The notes under the pieces: model-generated
Told to the model about the DNA's origin: nothing
Databases searched by the model: none
The model's input: only the letters and a program-made list of their open reading frames with translations
Assembly (NCBI GenBank): GCA_000969725.1
Contig: JXSR01S063768.1
Source: Ophiothrix spiculata
Taxonomy: Eukaryota > Echinodermata > Ophiuroidea > Amphilepidida > Ophiotrichidae
Direction: 5' to 3' (one strand)
DNA length: 30,992 nucleotides
Position numbers and translations under genes: made by a program
In this document: positions 9,664 to 19,439 of the stretch, piece after piece
Position numbering within the stretch: position 1 is the first letter of the stretch
Layout: each line of letters starts with the position of its first letter

Positions 9664-9997
9664 TTAAAGCAAAACTCTATAGTGTTAAATTGTCACCCAT
9701 GACTTTTGATTTTTTTTAGCTTATTGGGCTCATTTTTGGTAGATTCAAATACGGTACCCTCCAAACGATTTAACTTTATATGTTACTTTTTATGATATGA
9801 CCATTTGTTGAATTAAATTCGGGATCCCGAATTTAATTTCACTTCATATAGGAAAGCACACATGTGCTTATTTATCCATTTTTTCTGTGGCAAAACAAGT
9901 TATTGAAAAAAAATACTTCAAAACGCTTTCAGATAGTTACATTCCTTCATTTTTACTCAAAATTATTTCTGTTCAAAATCGTATAGTATTGCTTTAA
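9664..9997. mobile_element. TTAA-flanked MITE with central perfect palindrome
   Basis: TTAA occurs at 9664-9667 and 9994-9997. The ends are inverted: left 'agcaaaactctatag', right complement 'agcaatactatacg'. At the centre (9811-9838) is a perfect 28-bp palindrome with arm AATTAAATTCGGGA. Unit 2 near 22850 has the matching unoccupied stretch ('ctaatttagaactagtag' against 'ctaaa' plus 'ttaaactactagta' in unit 1). TTAA targets are typical of piggyBac-like and Kolobok-like elements, and no transposase is present to decide between them. Confidence 0.72.
9811..9838. repeat. 28-bp perfect palindrome
   Basis: The two 14-bp arms are exact complements with no spacer, centred on a GGGATCCC. It lies in the middle of the TTAA-flanked element and could extrude as a cruciform. 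Its perfection suggests that the element is young or that the palindrome is maintained. Confidence 0.95.
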
Positions 9998-10039
9998 ACT
10001 ACTAGTACTAAGTTTGTTAACACACATACTTGAATTCCA

Positions 10040-10309
10040 AGAATCACCGTCATTTTTAATCAAATGTTGATAATTGTGCACAGGAAAGAAAACAAAAATC
10101 AAGTAAAAGATAGAAAATGATAAAAAACAAAACAGGAATTATTCAATGAATGCCCGACATATGTGCCTTGTACAGTATAAGATAGGATTCTTATCATGTC
10201 TAGCATGAAGACTCAGCCAGGTGCATAATTAGTCAGCAAAACAGTGAAATGCTGTGCCTTATTTCTACAATTTCACAAATTATTTTTGTCATGCAGACGG
10301 AACCTAAAC
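10040..10309. repeat. Unit 1 segment homologous to 22.88-23.16 kb, with 37-bp identical core
   Basis: It aligns well with unit 2. The 37 bp at 10205-10241 are identical to 23052-23088, beginning 'atgaagactcagccag' and including 'tgcataattagtcagca', which has a TAATTA homeodomain core next to a Maf-type half site (TGCTGAC on the other strand). The segment ends at the insertion point of the 222-bp MITE. Noncoding in both units. Confidence 0.65.
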
Positions 10310-10311
10310 TA

Positions 10312-10533
10312 CAATCTTGATCAAAATAGTTGGGACACATATACCTTCTCCTCTGTGCAAGATATATCTTTACGAACGTGGTATGTTTATGTTTTCTTCA
10401 CAGCATAGGATGGTTGGGAAAGGGAAGGAGAGAAACTGAGTCCTCACAAACTTTGAATACACACTAACTATTGAATGAACTCATAACTATATTATTGTCA
10501 CTAAAGTGTACCAAGTATTTTTGGCCAAGATTG
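10312..10533. mobile_element. 222-bp TA-target MITE (Tc1/mariner-like) with exact empty site
   Basis: The ends are CAATCTTG and its complement CAAGATTG. The inverted repeat continues for about 30 bp (left 'atcaaaatagttgggacac', right complement 'gccaaaaatacttggtacac'). TA is duplicated at 10310-10311 and 10534-10535. Unit 2 reads straight through with one TA (23157-23158) in 'gaactagtttctgaaatagc', against 'aaacta...tagtttctgaaatagc' here. This is as clear an insertion as sequence alone can show. No coding capacity. Confidence 0.92.
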
Positions 10534-10539
10534 TAGTTT

Positions 10540-11890
10540 CTGAAATAGCTAATAGCATATGTTTAGGAAATGGCAAACAAACTTACATCTCACTTTCACA
10601 ACTTGCCCTTTTATTAAGAATTTCTTGACTTATAACAACTTTCATTCTTGCCAACAATCAAAGTACCTGGAGTCATTTGTGTCTTGGGCTAATCATTCAT
10701 CAATGACACTTTAACAGATAACATCCCAAATCAAGTGCCTGGCAAGCCAACACTTCAGAGACTATACAAAATGTTACACTTACACTTGACTTCATGATGA
10801 AAAACAAAATCATTTTATAAGACACAGTTTTGGTTTTACACTATCTTCAGGCGATACATGAGTTTGAAATCGGTCACACAAACACATAGTACAAATTTAT
10901 ACCTAGATACACTGATATGACCAACTATCCCTCCCTCCCTTGCATGGCAGGGTTACATAGATGGCTAGCACAGAATGAAAATTGATGACAAAGAGATAGT
11001 TACATTAAGCTAACTATACATAAACTCGTAAATCAAAGCATAGCATAGCACAAACAACCAACATGTCGCTGAAGAATGCTACCTCCAATACCAATCTTCT
11101 AGAGTAGTCTACTCCCAGTCATTTCTGATGTTTGAGTTTTCCCAAATGCAATATTAAACCACATGGCAAGAAAAGAGTTATTTATGTCACAGCCTAAAAC
11201 GTACCTCTAAAAGAAAACTGATGATACCCTGTAACTCCATTTATTTATTTGATAAATTATCATCTTTGTTATGTTATTTGTAAAGATCATTTACTTTTAC
11301 AACTTGGATAAGGGACAGAGGCTGAATCATCACATAAGCAGGAATAATTTGTCAACTATACCGCAACAAAATTTTGCTCCAAAATGTTACTCACGTTCTA
11401 TGTACCACACCATAAGCAAAACAGAAAGAAGCTGCTTTCAAATTGGATTTTTGAATGGACATTTTAAACATTGTCCTGAAAGTATACAATTTTATGTAAA
11501 ACAACACAATTTTGAAAGCTGGCTTGGGCTTTGGTATTTAAAAGTGGATGGATGTATTATACAACAATTATATATATTAACAATTAAGACTTGATCAAAT
11601 TGATATAACATATCAATTCATATCTAATTGCCAACTTACATAGAAGCAAAAATATTCAACCTGTCCTAAATGTCAGATTACTTGAGGCAACAAGGTATAA
11701 GACATGAATACTGAGTAATTCTTGAGTGAATGATCTAAATCAGATTTAGGAAGAGTGCCTCCAGGGAATTCATGGTTTTCATTAAAAGTTTCCTCAATTT
11801 GACATCTTACTCTCTTGACTCATAACTGCAACAGCAAATAAGATTTACCTCTCGTTATCTGGACAATCTGGAAAATGAAGACATGGACAC
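10540..11890. repeat. Right end of unit 1, homologous to 23.16-24.48 kb
   Basis: Patches align with unit 2, the best being 11640-11880 against 24246-24474 ('cctgtcctaaatgtcagatt', 'gagtgcctccagggaattca', 'tgacatcttactctcttgac'). The 107-codon plus frame at 11271-11594 has no domain, no counterpart in unit 2 at the equivalent place, and a composition expected of AT-rich noncoding DNA. No RNA gene is seen. Confidence 0.65.
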
Positions 11891-11903
11891 TTTTTGACTA
11901 CTA

Positions 11904-12870
11904 TTGACAAGTATTAAACAATTTTTCAAGCACCAATAGTAAGAAGTCAACATGTTTACTTTAGAGCCTATTACAAATGATACTTCAACAAAATAATTTT
12001 AAGAAATATTTCCAAATTGGTGATATTGAAACAGAAACTTCATTTTTGACCAATCAGGAGATTTCTCTATGTGTCAAGATTAGAATAAGCTTAAGTATGC
12101 ATACTTGTTTTATATTACCCTATTCATTAAAGCCATCTCAAGACCCTCACAGCAATGATATCTAATCTTGACTTTGGGTGCCATGGAACACATATCTCCT
12201 GTATAGACCACAAAATGCAAATACAGGAAACCACATGGAAATACCTAGCGCTCTCTACGATGCCTCAACTCACTCCTTGCTAACTACCATATCTCCTATA
12301 TGCCATTTCTCATTAGCCAAGATGACAAGATATAAGCACTTTCCTAAATGTGACTTTCTGCCACAAATCTAGAGTAAAGTTTGATAGGTATTGAGGAATT
12401 TTTCACGCACTAATAGTAAAGTCTTTATATTTACTTTATAGCTTATTACAAATGCTACATCAACAAATTACTTTAAGAAATATCTCTAAGAATAAAATGA
12501 TTGGTAACATTGAAACAGAAACTTGATTTTTAACCAATCAGGAGATTTCTCTATGAGTCAAGAATTGAATAAGCTTAAGTATATCCTATGCATTAAAGCC
12601 ATCTCAAGACCTTCACAGCAATGATATCTAATCTTGACTTTGGGTGCCATGAAACAAGTAGCTCCTGTATAGACCACAAAATGCAAATACAGGAAACCAC
12701 ATGGAAATCCCCAGCGGCTCTCTACGATGCCTCAACTCACTCCTTGCTAACTACCATATCTCCTATATGCCATTTCTTATTAGCCAAGATGACAAGATAA
12801 GGACTTCCCTATATGAATGTGACTACCCACCACAAATCTCCAGTAAAATTGGCCCCTGGTTGACTTTGTG
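11904..12870 (+). repeat. Leader repeat duplicated in unit 2 (period 477 bp)
   Basis: Copy a is 11904-12380 and copy b is 12381 to about 12870, in direct orientation. Both run from 'ttga..ggtatt' or 'ttgacaagtatt' through 'agcaatgatatctaatcttg' and 'ctcaactcactccttgcta' to 'gccaagatgacaagat'. Copy b is closer to the single copy in unit 3 than copy a is. Frames inside (12178-12372, 12701-12928) differ by indels between copies and are not genes. Confidence 0.85.
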
Positions 12871-13220
12871 TTACCACATCTCCTATATACCATTTCCCAT
12901 TAGCCAAGATAGTATGGTGAGGAATTAAGACTTTCATAAATCAGTTATTTAATCATAATAATAAATCATAGAAATATCTGGTTTTGTGCATCATTAAAAA
13001 CAAGCTATGTCTCCATAAAGATGACATAATGAGGAAGCAGTCTTTCCTTTATAACTTTATCACTTATATCTTTGTTAATAAGCCGTGCAAAACTTGAACT
13101 CCTTCAACTCTTCTTATTGGGACTTATTAAGTTGTCTCCTTTCAACCAACTGTAATTTATCATATGAGCTAAATATTCTTATTATCTTGACAGAAACACA
13201 TCCTCTCACTCCTTAGCTTA
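12871..13220. repeat. Unit 2 segment matching 25.46-25.81 kb
   Basis: It opens with a partial second copy of the 116-bp monomer (12872 to about 12920), then follows unit 3 almost base for base ('aatcataataataaat', 'atatctggttttgtgcatca', 'ttattgggacttattaagtt'). The match stops at about 13220, where the unit 2 private insert begins. No gene. Confidence 0.75.
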
Positions 13221-13240
13221 TGGCGTCACACCACAATAGA

Positions 13241-13390
13241 GCTTCCCATTGACTTACTGTACAAAATGGCTTCCAAAAAACACCCGGGAACTCAGTAATA
13301 AAGCAACTGGTTGCTTCAACACTGCCTTTTCTCAGATGATTATGATCTCTTCTAACACAAAATGATGATAAAAGTACACCTTCAAGGCAA
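13241..13390 (+). repeat. 150-bp direct repeat abutting the gap, left copy
   Basis: It begins 'gcttcccattgacttact' and ends 'ccttcaaggcaa' exactly at the first N. The same 150 bp starts at 13651, the first base after the N run, with about half a dozen substitutions and no indel. Confidence 0.95.
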
Positions 13391-13650
13391 NNNNNNNNNN
13401 NNNNNNNNNNNNNNNNNNNNNNNNNNNNNNNNNNNNNNNNNNNNNNNNNNNNNNNNNNNNNNNNNNNNNNNNNNNNNNNNNNNNNNNNNNNNNNNNNNNN
13501 NNNNNNNNNNNNNNNNNNNNNNNNNNNNNNNNNNNNNNNNNNNNNNNNNNNNNNNNNNNNNNNNNNNNNNNNNNNNNNNNNNNNNNNNNNNNNNNNNNNN
13601 NNNNNNNNNNNNNNNNNNNNNNNNNNNNNNNNNNNNNNNNNNNNNNNNNN
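13391..13650. other. Assembly gap (260 N)
   Basis: A run of unknown bases. The flanking sequence is the same 150 bp on both sides, reaching right up to the gap. This is the pattern expected if two contig ends overlap and were not merged, so the gap and one copy may not exist in the genome. Confidence 0.98.
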
Positions 13651-13800
13651 GCTTCCCATTGACTTACTGTACACAATGGCTTCCTAAAAACACCCGAGAA
13701 CTCAACAATAAAGCAACTGGTTGCTTCAACACTGCCTTTTCTCAGATGATTATGATCTCTTCTAACACAAAATGATGATAAAAGTACACCTTCAAGGCAA
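13651..13800 (+). repeat. 150-bp direct repeat abutting the gap, right copy
   Basis: Near-identical to 13241-13390. Differences include 'acacaatgg' against 'acaaaatgg', 'cccgagaactcaacaata' against 'cccgggaactcagtaata', and 'cctaaaaac' against 'ccaaaaaac'. Sequence continues normally after it. Confidence 0.95.
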
Positions 13801-14100
13801 TAATTTCAAGAAATTGGACGCTGAAGTACAACGCCCCCTATCATTGAGAGCCGAATTTTGTATTTCCAGAATCAAGCGCAAATTAAGGAAAATCCTTTAA
13901 ATTTTACCAAATTAGTCTGGAGATCAAAAATGGCGTCAGAGCATCTTTAAATAAACCTAACTTTATGATTAAATTAAAATATTGACCAAACATATTGCCC
14001 TTCCATACGTTTTGAAGTCCTGTTTTTAGAAGGGCAGTCAATTTTGCCGATTTTAGAAATGCCGGATTGTGAATGCTAGTTATTTAGTGTAATGCGCCCT

Positions 14101-15900
14101 GCAAGGTGTTACGGTAGTGTCAGTCTATCAATATTCTTTGTAGTGTGACATTACTATACCTCATAAATATTTATTAGGAAAAAACGAAATACAATTGGTC
14201 AGTTAAACCTGATGCGCATGACAGTATTTTGCCTACTTCCCCAAGTGCCCATAATGCCCATGCAGGGGAAAAATTGTAAAAATTACCGCACCCCTACTAT
14301 TGCACCCCGTAATCATATTACTTATAGTTAAAAATTCATACAGTGACCGAGAAGAATGGACATTTTTGGGTGATTTTTTTTAAAGTGTTAACACCACATT
14401 GATGAAATATTTATGAGATATAGTAAAACAAATACAACAGGGTTTATCTTGAGAAGTATTGAAAATTCCTGATCCCTCTTTGTTTTAACTGTCAAATGTT
14501 AAAGGGACTGCCATCATCCAGATTTTGAGACAGGTTTTAAAAGTCCAAATTCTGTTAAAGATAATTGATGCTGTGTAGCATATACACATGAGGAAGTTGC
14601 TGTAAATTATCTTTAAAATGTGTTTGATGATCCAAATAATAACAGTGCTTTAAGTAAAAATTGGGTTTTGAGAAAGTTCTGGATGGTTTTCTTAATAGTA
14701 TTGTAACAGGAAAAGCAACGGTAGCTTAAATATTTAACATGGCTGATTAGGACTTTTCTGGTCTTATAGGTCTTATCTCTGTATCTAGTTTAATGCAATA
14801 AGTGCAGTCCACTTTTTGTACCAAGGGATTTTTATTGTCAGTAAGTCAGTCAATTATTCAAGGCTATTGCATGGGTAATGGTCACTTATCTGTCATTTCT
14901 GCGATTGAATTACAAGTAACATCTATGAATAAAACATTGTGTCTTCTTGATGTAATTACTTTCTGAGAGAATTAAAACAACAGATATCACATTCCCAGAT
15001 GTGGATAGGGGGCTGACTTGGAAACAGAAACACTCTTCCCAAGTAAGGGTTCGTAAAATACCTCTGCTGGGATGGCATAACAGAGGAGGCAATATTTGTA
15101 ATTTGTCCTGAAATTTGTCAACTTTCCTGTCACATTTTTAGTTTCTATCACTAATATTTCAAATTAGAGAATAAATTCAATAATAATATAATAACAGCGA
15201 ATCACATGTATAGCCCATAAAATAACAAGAACTCTTAAGTGCATGAACAGACAAAGACCGAAATTTAAATGGAACGGAACAAACTAAATAGGAAATGCGG
15301 TCATACATGATAAATTCTTGATCACTGTTTAAGTTAGTCAAGGATTGTTATTCCCTACAATGAAACATTACCTTTGCATGAAATGATAAATCAAGATTTT
15401 GAATTTTGTCTTTAAAAATATTCTTCTATTTTTGTGGAAACTTTAAGAATTGGAGTGATTTTGGGCGTACTTCTTAGATATGAAGCCATATGGATAATTA
15501 GTGTGAATGAGTATTCCAATTTCAACAACTCTCTCCAAAAGAATATGTACAAAGTATCTTTTCTACTGCCACTCACAAATCCAAGAATATCATTTTTTGT
15601 GCAAACAACAAGACTAGCTTAGAATCTGTCAGAGTTAACATAGTTAATCACCAAAATCTTTCAACTGACATTTTCCCTCTAACTTTCCTTTCAGCAGACT
15701 TCAAATCCAGGCATACATCCTCATGTCATCTTAAAATTTCTCTCTTCTTTCATAAAACACAACAAAACCTGAGCCAAAGAAAAAGTCTTGGTATTTGTAA
15801 GTGTCTATCACGGCTATATTTGGGATCACTCAAACTTTGAATATCATTGAAAAATTGGGTTAAGATCTACTCAAATGCACAAATACATAGAGTGATCATG
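14101..15900. repeat. Unit 2 segment matching 25.81-27.98 kb
   Basis: Close, collinear match to unit 3. 14101-14510 (from 'ggtgttacggtagtgtca' to 'gttaaagggactgcca') is shared only by units 2 and 3, so it was gained before they split or lost from unit 1. Frames such as 14910-15092 minus, 15434-15622 plus and the unit 3 frame 25922-26170 are not maintained between the two copies. Empty site for the unit 1 nested transposon: 15020-15028. Single-copy counterpart of the unit 1 350-bp duplication: about 15500-15680. Confidence 0.75.
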
Positions 15901-17120
15901 TGACTATGCATATATGTTTATACATGACAAATACACATCACTTCATAAATTTGTCAGATATCTTGCTCATTTTAAGCAACATTGGGGATGTGGTGATGAG
16001 AGGCACTTCTTCCATTGAGGTACATAAAGGAATTCGCAACTTTGGTCCATTCTTACAAGGCTACAATTTCTCTGTAAAGTTGCCAACAGATAACTCAACC
16101 ATCCTTTAGTGTATGTTCGTAAAGCACATCAGTCATAAATACTTAGACTGAAATTTAACTTTTTGCCAAAACCTTTTGCATCAACTCATCCTAACAAGAC
16201 AAAGTTCTGCAGCAAGACAACGTTGGTCAAGATGTTGTTGCTTGCTACAGCTCCATATGACAAAGTGATGCAAGATTCTAAAACCAGGATTTACCATACG
16301 ACAAGAGAGCTCTATATACTACTGATTTACACAAATACTTTTAAGTTTGGCTTCAATGAAGATGTACATAGAGAAGTTTGCATAGTTCACTGTAACCCTA
16401 ACCTTTGTTTAATATAATCTTATGCTAAATTGAACCGGACGTCTATTTGTGTAAATGCTATATGAATTTGAACATTAAGGTTTAATTATTCAAGAGTATA
16501 AATGGTCGGTCTCAATGTTCCCGCTAAGGTTTTTGAACTTGTACTAATTCAAGCAATTTTGACAAAGTTGAAGACGTGCTTGCACCAAAATCATTAGCTG
16601 TGACTGGAAATTGGCTAAAAAAAGCTTGAAAAATATCTTTCTCACACATTTTAAGAAACCTGTAGAGCCAATTTCATCACACCATACGGCCTTAGCAGGA
16701 GCACCGTCAGTCTTATGGTATATGGTATAAATCACATGTTCAAATTGTTTGTTAGTAGTCAATCGATAAATAAAGCATAACCTCTATTGAACAATGTGTC
16801 TATAAAATAATGTGTGACTTTAATCGAGGATATCTATGTTTTGTTCAACTAAAACACTGCAGTTTGTTTTAAATGATGTCAGAATTATATGAAAATTCCA
16901 TGATACTCCTGAACAAAAACTCGCACAAATCCAATCACATAGATTGTTTAATTATACTTGCTTCTAAAAACAAAGCTCAAGAATTGAAGTAACAGAAATT
17001 CATTATCTTCACAATCAAGAGGGTGCAATAAAAGGAAGCCATTTTTGGCTCTGGAAATCTTGTTTTGGTATATATGTATATAAAAATACCATATGACATA
17101 ATTTGTTTGTTCAATATGAC
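15901..17120. repeat. Unit 2 segment matching 27.98-29.50 kb
   Basis: Strong match to unit 3. Two plus-strand frames (15900-16109 and 16163-16417) look attractive in unit 2 alone. In unit 3 the second is broken by indels, and in unit 1 the first is broken by stops. About 16130-17230 has no counterpart in unit 1. No RNA gene or transposon end is seen. The minus frame at 16544-16762 has no domain. Confidence 0.7.
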
Positions 17121-17124
17121 ATAA

Positions 17125-17220
17125 ATTTAGTTTAGTTTAGTTTAGTTTTATTCAGCATTTCAACAAAACAGTACAAAGAAATATACAAGACAATTAATAA
17201 AATACAATTATACAAAAAAG
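17125..17220 (-). mobile_element. 5'-truncated LINE 3' tail with CTAAA repeat
   Basis: About 96 bp is present in unit 2 and absent from unit 3, where 'gacataagtcctgcaatcc' (29508-29526) runs through. Read on the minus strand it is a T-rich tail with 'gaaatgctgaataaaa' followed by four CTAAA units at the very end. Simple-repeat 3' ends after a 'gaataaa' are typical of several non-LTR retrotransposon clades. Too little remains to name the clade. Confidence 0.65.
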
Positions 17221-17344
17221 AAGTCCTGCAATCCTACAAATGAATGTACTTTGTAATCTCTGTATCTTTTGATGATTGAATAAGAAAACATTAGACATTG
17301 TTTTGCCTCCTATCAACTTGGAGACAACGTTGCTAAGAAGTCTT

Positions 17345-17474
17345 TAATTATGCACACAGTATTCCTGTAATCCCACCGCTGACATTAATTGACTCAGACA
17401 AATTCCTGACAAGAAGTTCAAGGTTGCTAAGAAACTTAATTAGTCAATCTCATAATCTTCTTAATTACTAATTG
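17345..17474. promoter_or_regulatory. 130-bp indel-free conserved block, unit 2
   Basis: Counterpart of 6314-6443 (6 substitutions, no indel). TAATCC is at 17368-17373 and TGACTCA lies downstream at the matching position. The left-end TAATTATGCA is intact. Confidence 0.5.
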
Positions 17475-17931
17475 TTCAACTTCCACTATACATTCAAGAA
17501 ACACAAAACTTGATTTTAATTAAAGTAATAAGACGAGAAGTCACAGCACTTTCTAGAAAAATTAATTGTTCGTTAAATTAAAATAGATTTACCTGGCTAT
17601 GATATTGTATTGCACAGATTTTAATTTTATAAATTTAGTAAATCACAATACCACATTTAATTTTAATTCTCCATATGCAATTATTTGCTTTTGTAGTGAA
17701 AACTTTCGTGCTGAATTTTGCTCATTATATTGGAGCAAAGGTAAAATGATGTTCGTAATTGAGATTTCATTTCAATTGATAATGTGATTGAGTTTTGATG
17801 CAGAGAAATGATAACAAAATAGGAAAGCAACAGCAAATTAATAGTATCCTGTATATATCCTATCATGTACCATATTTTCTGATAATTACTGTCATCTATA
17901 TTTAATAGCCTCTTTCTAACTTGGTTTATAC
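17475..17931. repeat. Unit 2 segment matching 29.77-30.18 kb
   Basis: It follows unit 3 with small indels ('atttgcttttgtagtgaaaa', 'tttcatttcaattgataatg'). It contains the unoccupied site of the unit 1 450-bp MITE (about 17846-17870). Frames 17599-17787 plus and 17681-17866 minus overlap on opposite strands and are not conserved. No gene. Confidence 0.65.
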
Positions 17932-18280
17932 CGTGTTCCCACTGTGTTTAATGTGGATTCAGATCTACAATCAGGGAAAAAAGTCGTTGGAATACTACGG
18001 TCTTTTCGGGTGCATTCATCCGTTTAAAACACTAGAAATTGCAGTAAGAGATGGATAAAGTTGAAGGCAATGAAGAACTCTTCTCTTCTGACCATCCCCT
18101 TCCTCACCCCTGTTTCAATGTTGGATGTAAAGATGATCCTTGTGTACAGATCAACATTGAGTGGGGGACGGGGAAAGCGTGCAAAATCAATGACATTCAC
18201 AGTTAATTGTGCCAAGACTTTCTTCCCTGATTGTAGGGTCGTGGACTGGATGTAGGATTAAAGACTTCAGTGGGAACATG
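17932..18280. mobile_element. 349-bp MITE with ~70-bp inverted ends
   Basis: The ends are CGTGTTCCCACTG (left) and the complement of CATGTTCCCACTG (right). The inverted similarity continues inward through 'ctacaatcaggga' and 'aagtc' about 30 bases from each end. It is absent from units 1 and 3, which have other sequence after the shared 'ctaacttgg'. The two frames on opposite strands (18061-18255, 18024-18215) merely cover the interior. The target duplication is not clear. No transposase. Confidence 0.72.
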
Positions 18281-18500
18281 CTCTTAAAGCAACTATTTAT
18301 TTAAAAATAGTTTGTTTAGTATGTAAACGTTTTAGAAATATTTAAAATTTGTCGACTTCTGTGACTATGTTAGACTCGTTTCTTACACAAAAACATCCAT
18401 GGAACAGTCACCTTTAAATACCATCAATTTCCACAACCTCTACCTCACAATTTGAACAAGCAATTTGTCTATATTTTAGAGATTTTGATAGATTATAATT
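18281..18500. repeat. Unit 2 segment matching 30.61-30.81 kb
   Basis: 'ttaaagcaa', 'ttctgtgactatgttagact', 'gtcacctttaaatacca' and 'caacctctacctcacaattt' are shared with unit 3. After about 18480 the two units diverge. Confidence 0.7.
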
Positions 18501-19439
18501 TGTAAATCTGACATCGAAACTGTTATGGGATTCAAAGTGATACTTGTAATTGCAATAATCCAATTGCATTGTTTAGGCTTAATTGGTCATCTCGAATTTC
18601 ACATGTGTATTACTCAGTAATGCGATTGCTATAGTGTGGTCTTGGTTATAACTTTTGAACCAAAACTTAAATATGGAGTTTTGAACCCAAGATGAACTAT
18701 TCGAAGTGGTACATCACATATCACATAATATAAATTAGGCTGAGTTTATGGTGTCAACAAGTGTTTATCTTTTCTCAGAATATTTTTCTTTTCACTTTTG
18801 TTTTCAATAAGGGGAATTCCCTCTCTGTAATGATAAATCCCATTTGTCTAAACAGGATCTATTTCTCTCAATCTGTACAAAACAGGATAAATATTGCCTT
18901 ATTCAGTTATTGAAAAAGTGATCAATTTCCTGATGGCCATTATATTGCATATTTGGCAGGTGCAAAATTGTTTGAGATAATAAACCTCACACAAATGTAG
19001 TTCTCATATTGCCTATTATGATCAGAAAATATTTGTATAGTAGAATCAAATCATTGTGACAATGACCATTGTTGTAAATTTGTGATTGTAGCAGCAGCAA
19101 AATAGTAGACTCTTAAATATCAATATTATGCACACTTTCCCAGTTCTTGTAATGTGTTGTCCTTTTTAAATGGGGTATAAAGTGTGACAAAATATTGTTG
19201 CCTCTGATTTATGAAGAACACATCTTTCATTTTATCATCCATGCAGCGAAGTAGATCCGTTTGTGTTGAGGTGAAGAACATGTTTACAAGCAAAACAAGA
19301 AATAAATCGGAATTTTCAAGTAATTCAATAAGCAATTCAACTACTTAGTTAATTGTCTTCACTTTTTACGAACAATTATTATACTACTGCCCTATCAAAA
19401 ATAAAATCAGTTTATAAAACAAATATTGACTGCTTTTTA

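Larger units (their letters stand above)
470..11890. repeat. Unit 1 of a ~12-kb tandem array (left edge uncertain)
   Basis: This is the first and most diverged copy of a very long head-to-tail repeat. Matching landmarks recur in units 2 and 3 in the same order and orientation, with spacings of about 10.2 to 12.8 kb that vary because each unit has its own insertions. Similarity to unit 2 is patchy by eye: high in short blocks and weak between them. No open frame is conserved between copies, so the unit looks noncoding. Unit 1 seems to lack a counterpart of about 1 kb of unit 2 (roughly 16.13 to 17.23 kb). Bases 1 to about 470 show no clear match elsewhere in the window. Confidence 0.85.
13221..14100. 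other. ~0.9-kb insert private to unit 2, containing the N gap
   Basis: Unit 3 reads directly from 'cttcttagttaata' to 'ggtgttacggtagtgtca' (near 25815), whereas unit 2 has this extra sequence between the equivalent points. It is richer in CpG and G/C than its surroundings (for example 'acgccccctatca', 'aatgcgccctgc'). I could not find convincing inverted ends, a poly-A tail or a target duplication. Part of its length may be an assembly artefact (see the gap). No coding sequence beyond frames padded by N. Confidence 0.6.

Noticed and set aside
11271..11594. 107-codon plus-strand frame as a gene
   Set aside because: There is no recognisable domain and no equivalent frame at the homologous place in unit 2, and its composition is that of AT-rich noncoding DNA.
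13213..13775. Long open frames across 13213-13775
   Set aside because: They are open only because the 260 N are read as unknown residues.
13221..14100. Inverted ends 'ggcgtcacacc' and complement of 'gtaatgcgcc' for the unit 2 insert
   Set aside because: The match is too short and gapped, and no target duplication goes with it.
15900..16109. Frame similar to 27997-28221, suggesting a conserved small protein
   Set aside because: The similarity is no more than expected from recent DNA duplication. Stops break the frame in unit 1 and the C-terminal ends differ by an indel.
16163..16417. 84-codon frame as a gene
   Set aside because: The near-identical unit 3 sequence has indels that destroy the frame, so it is not maintained.
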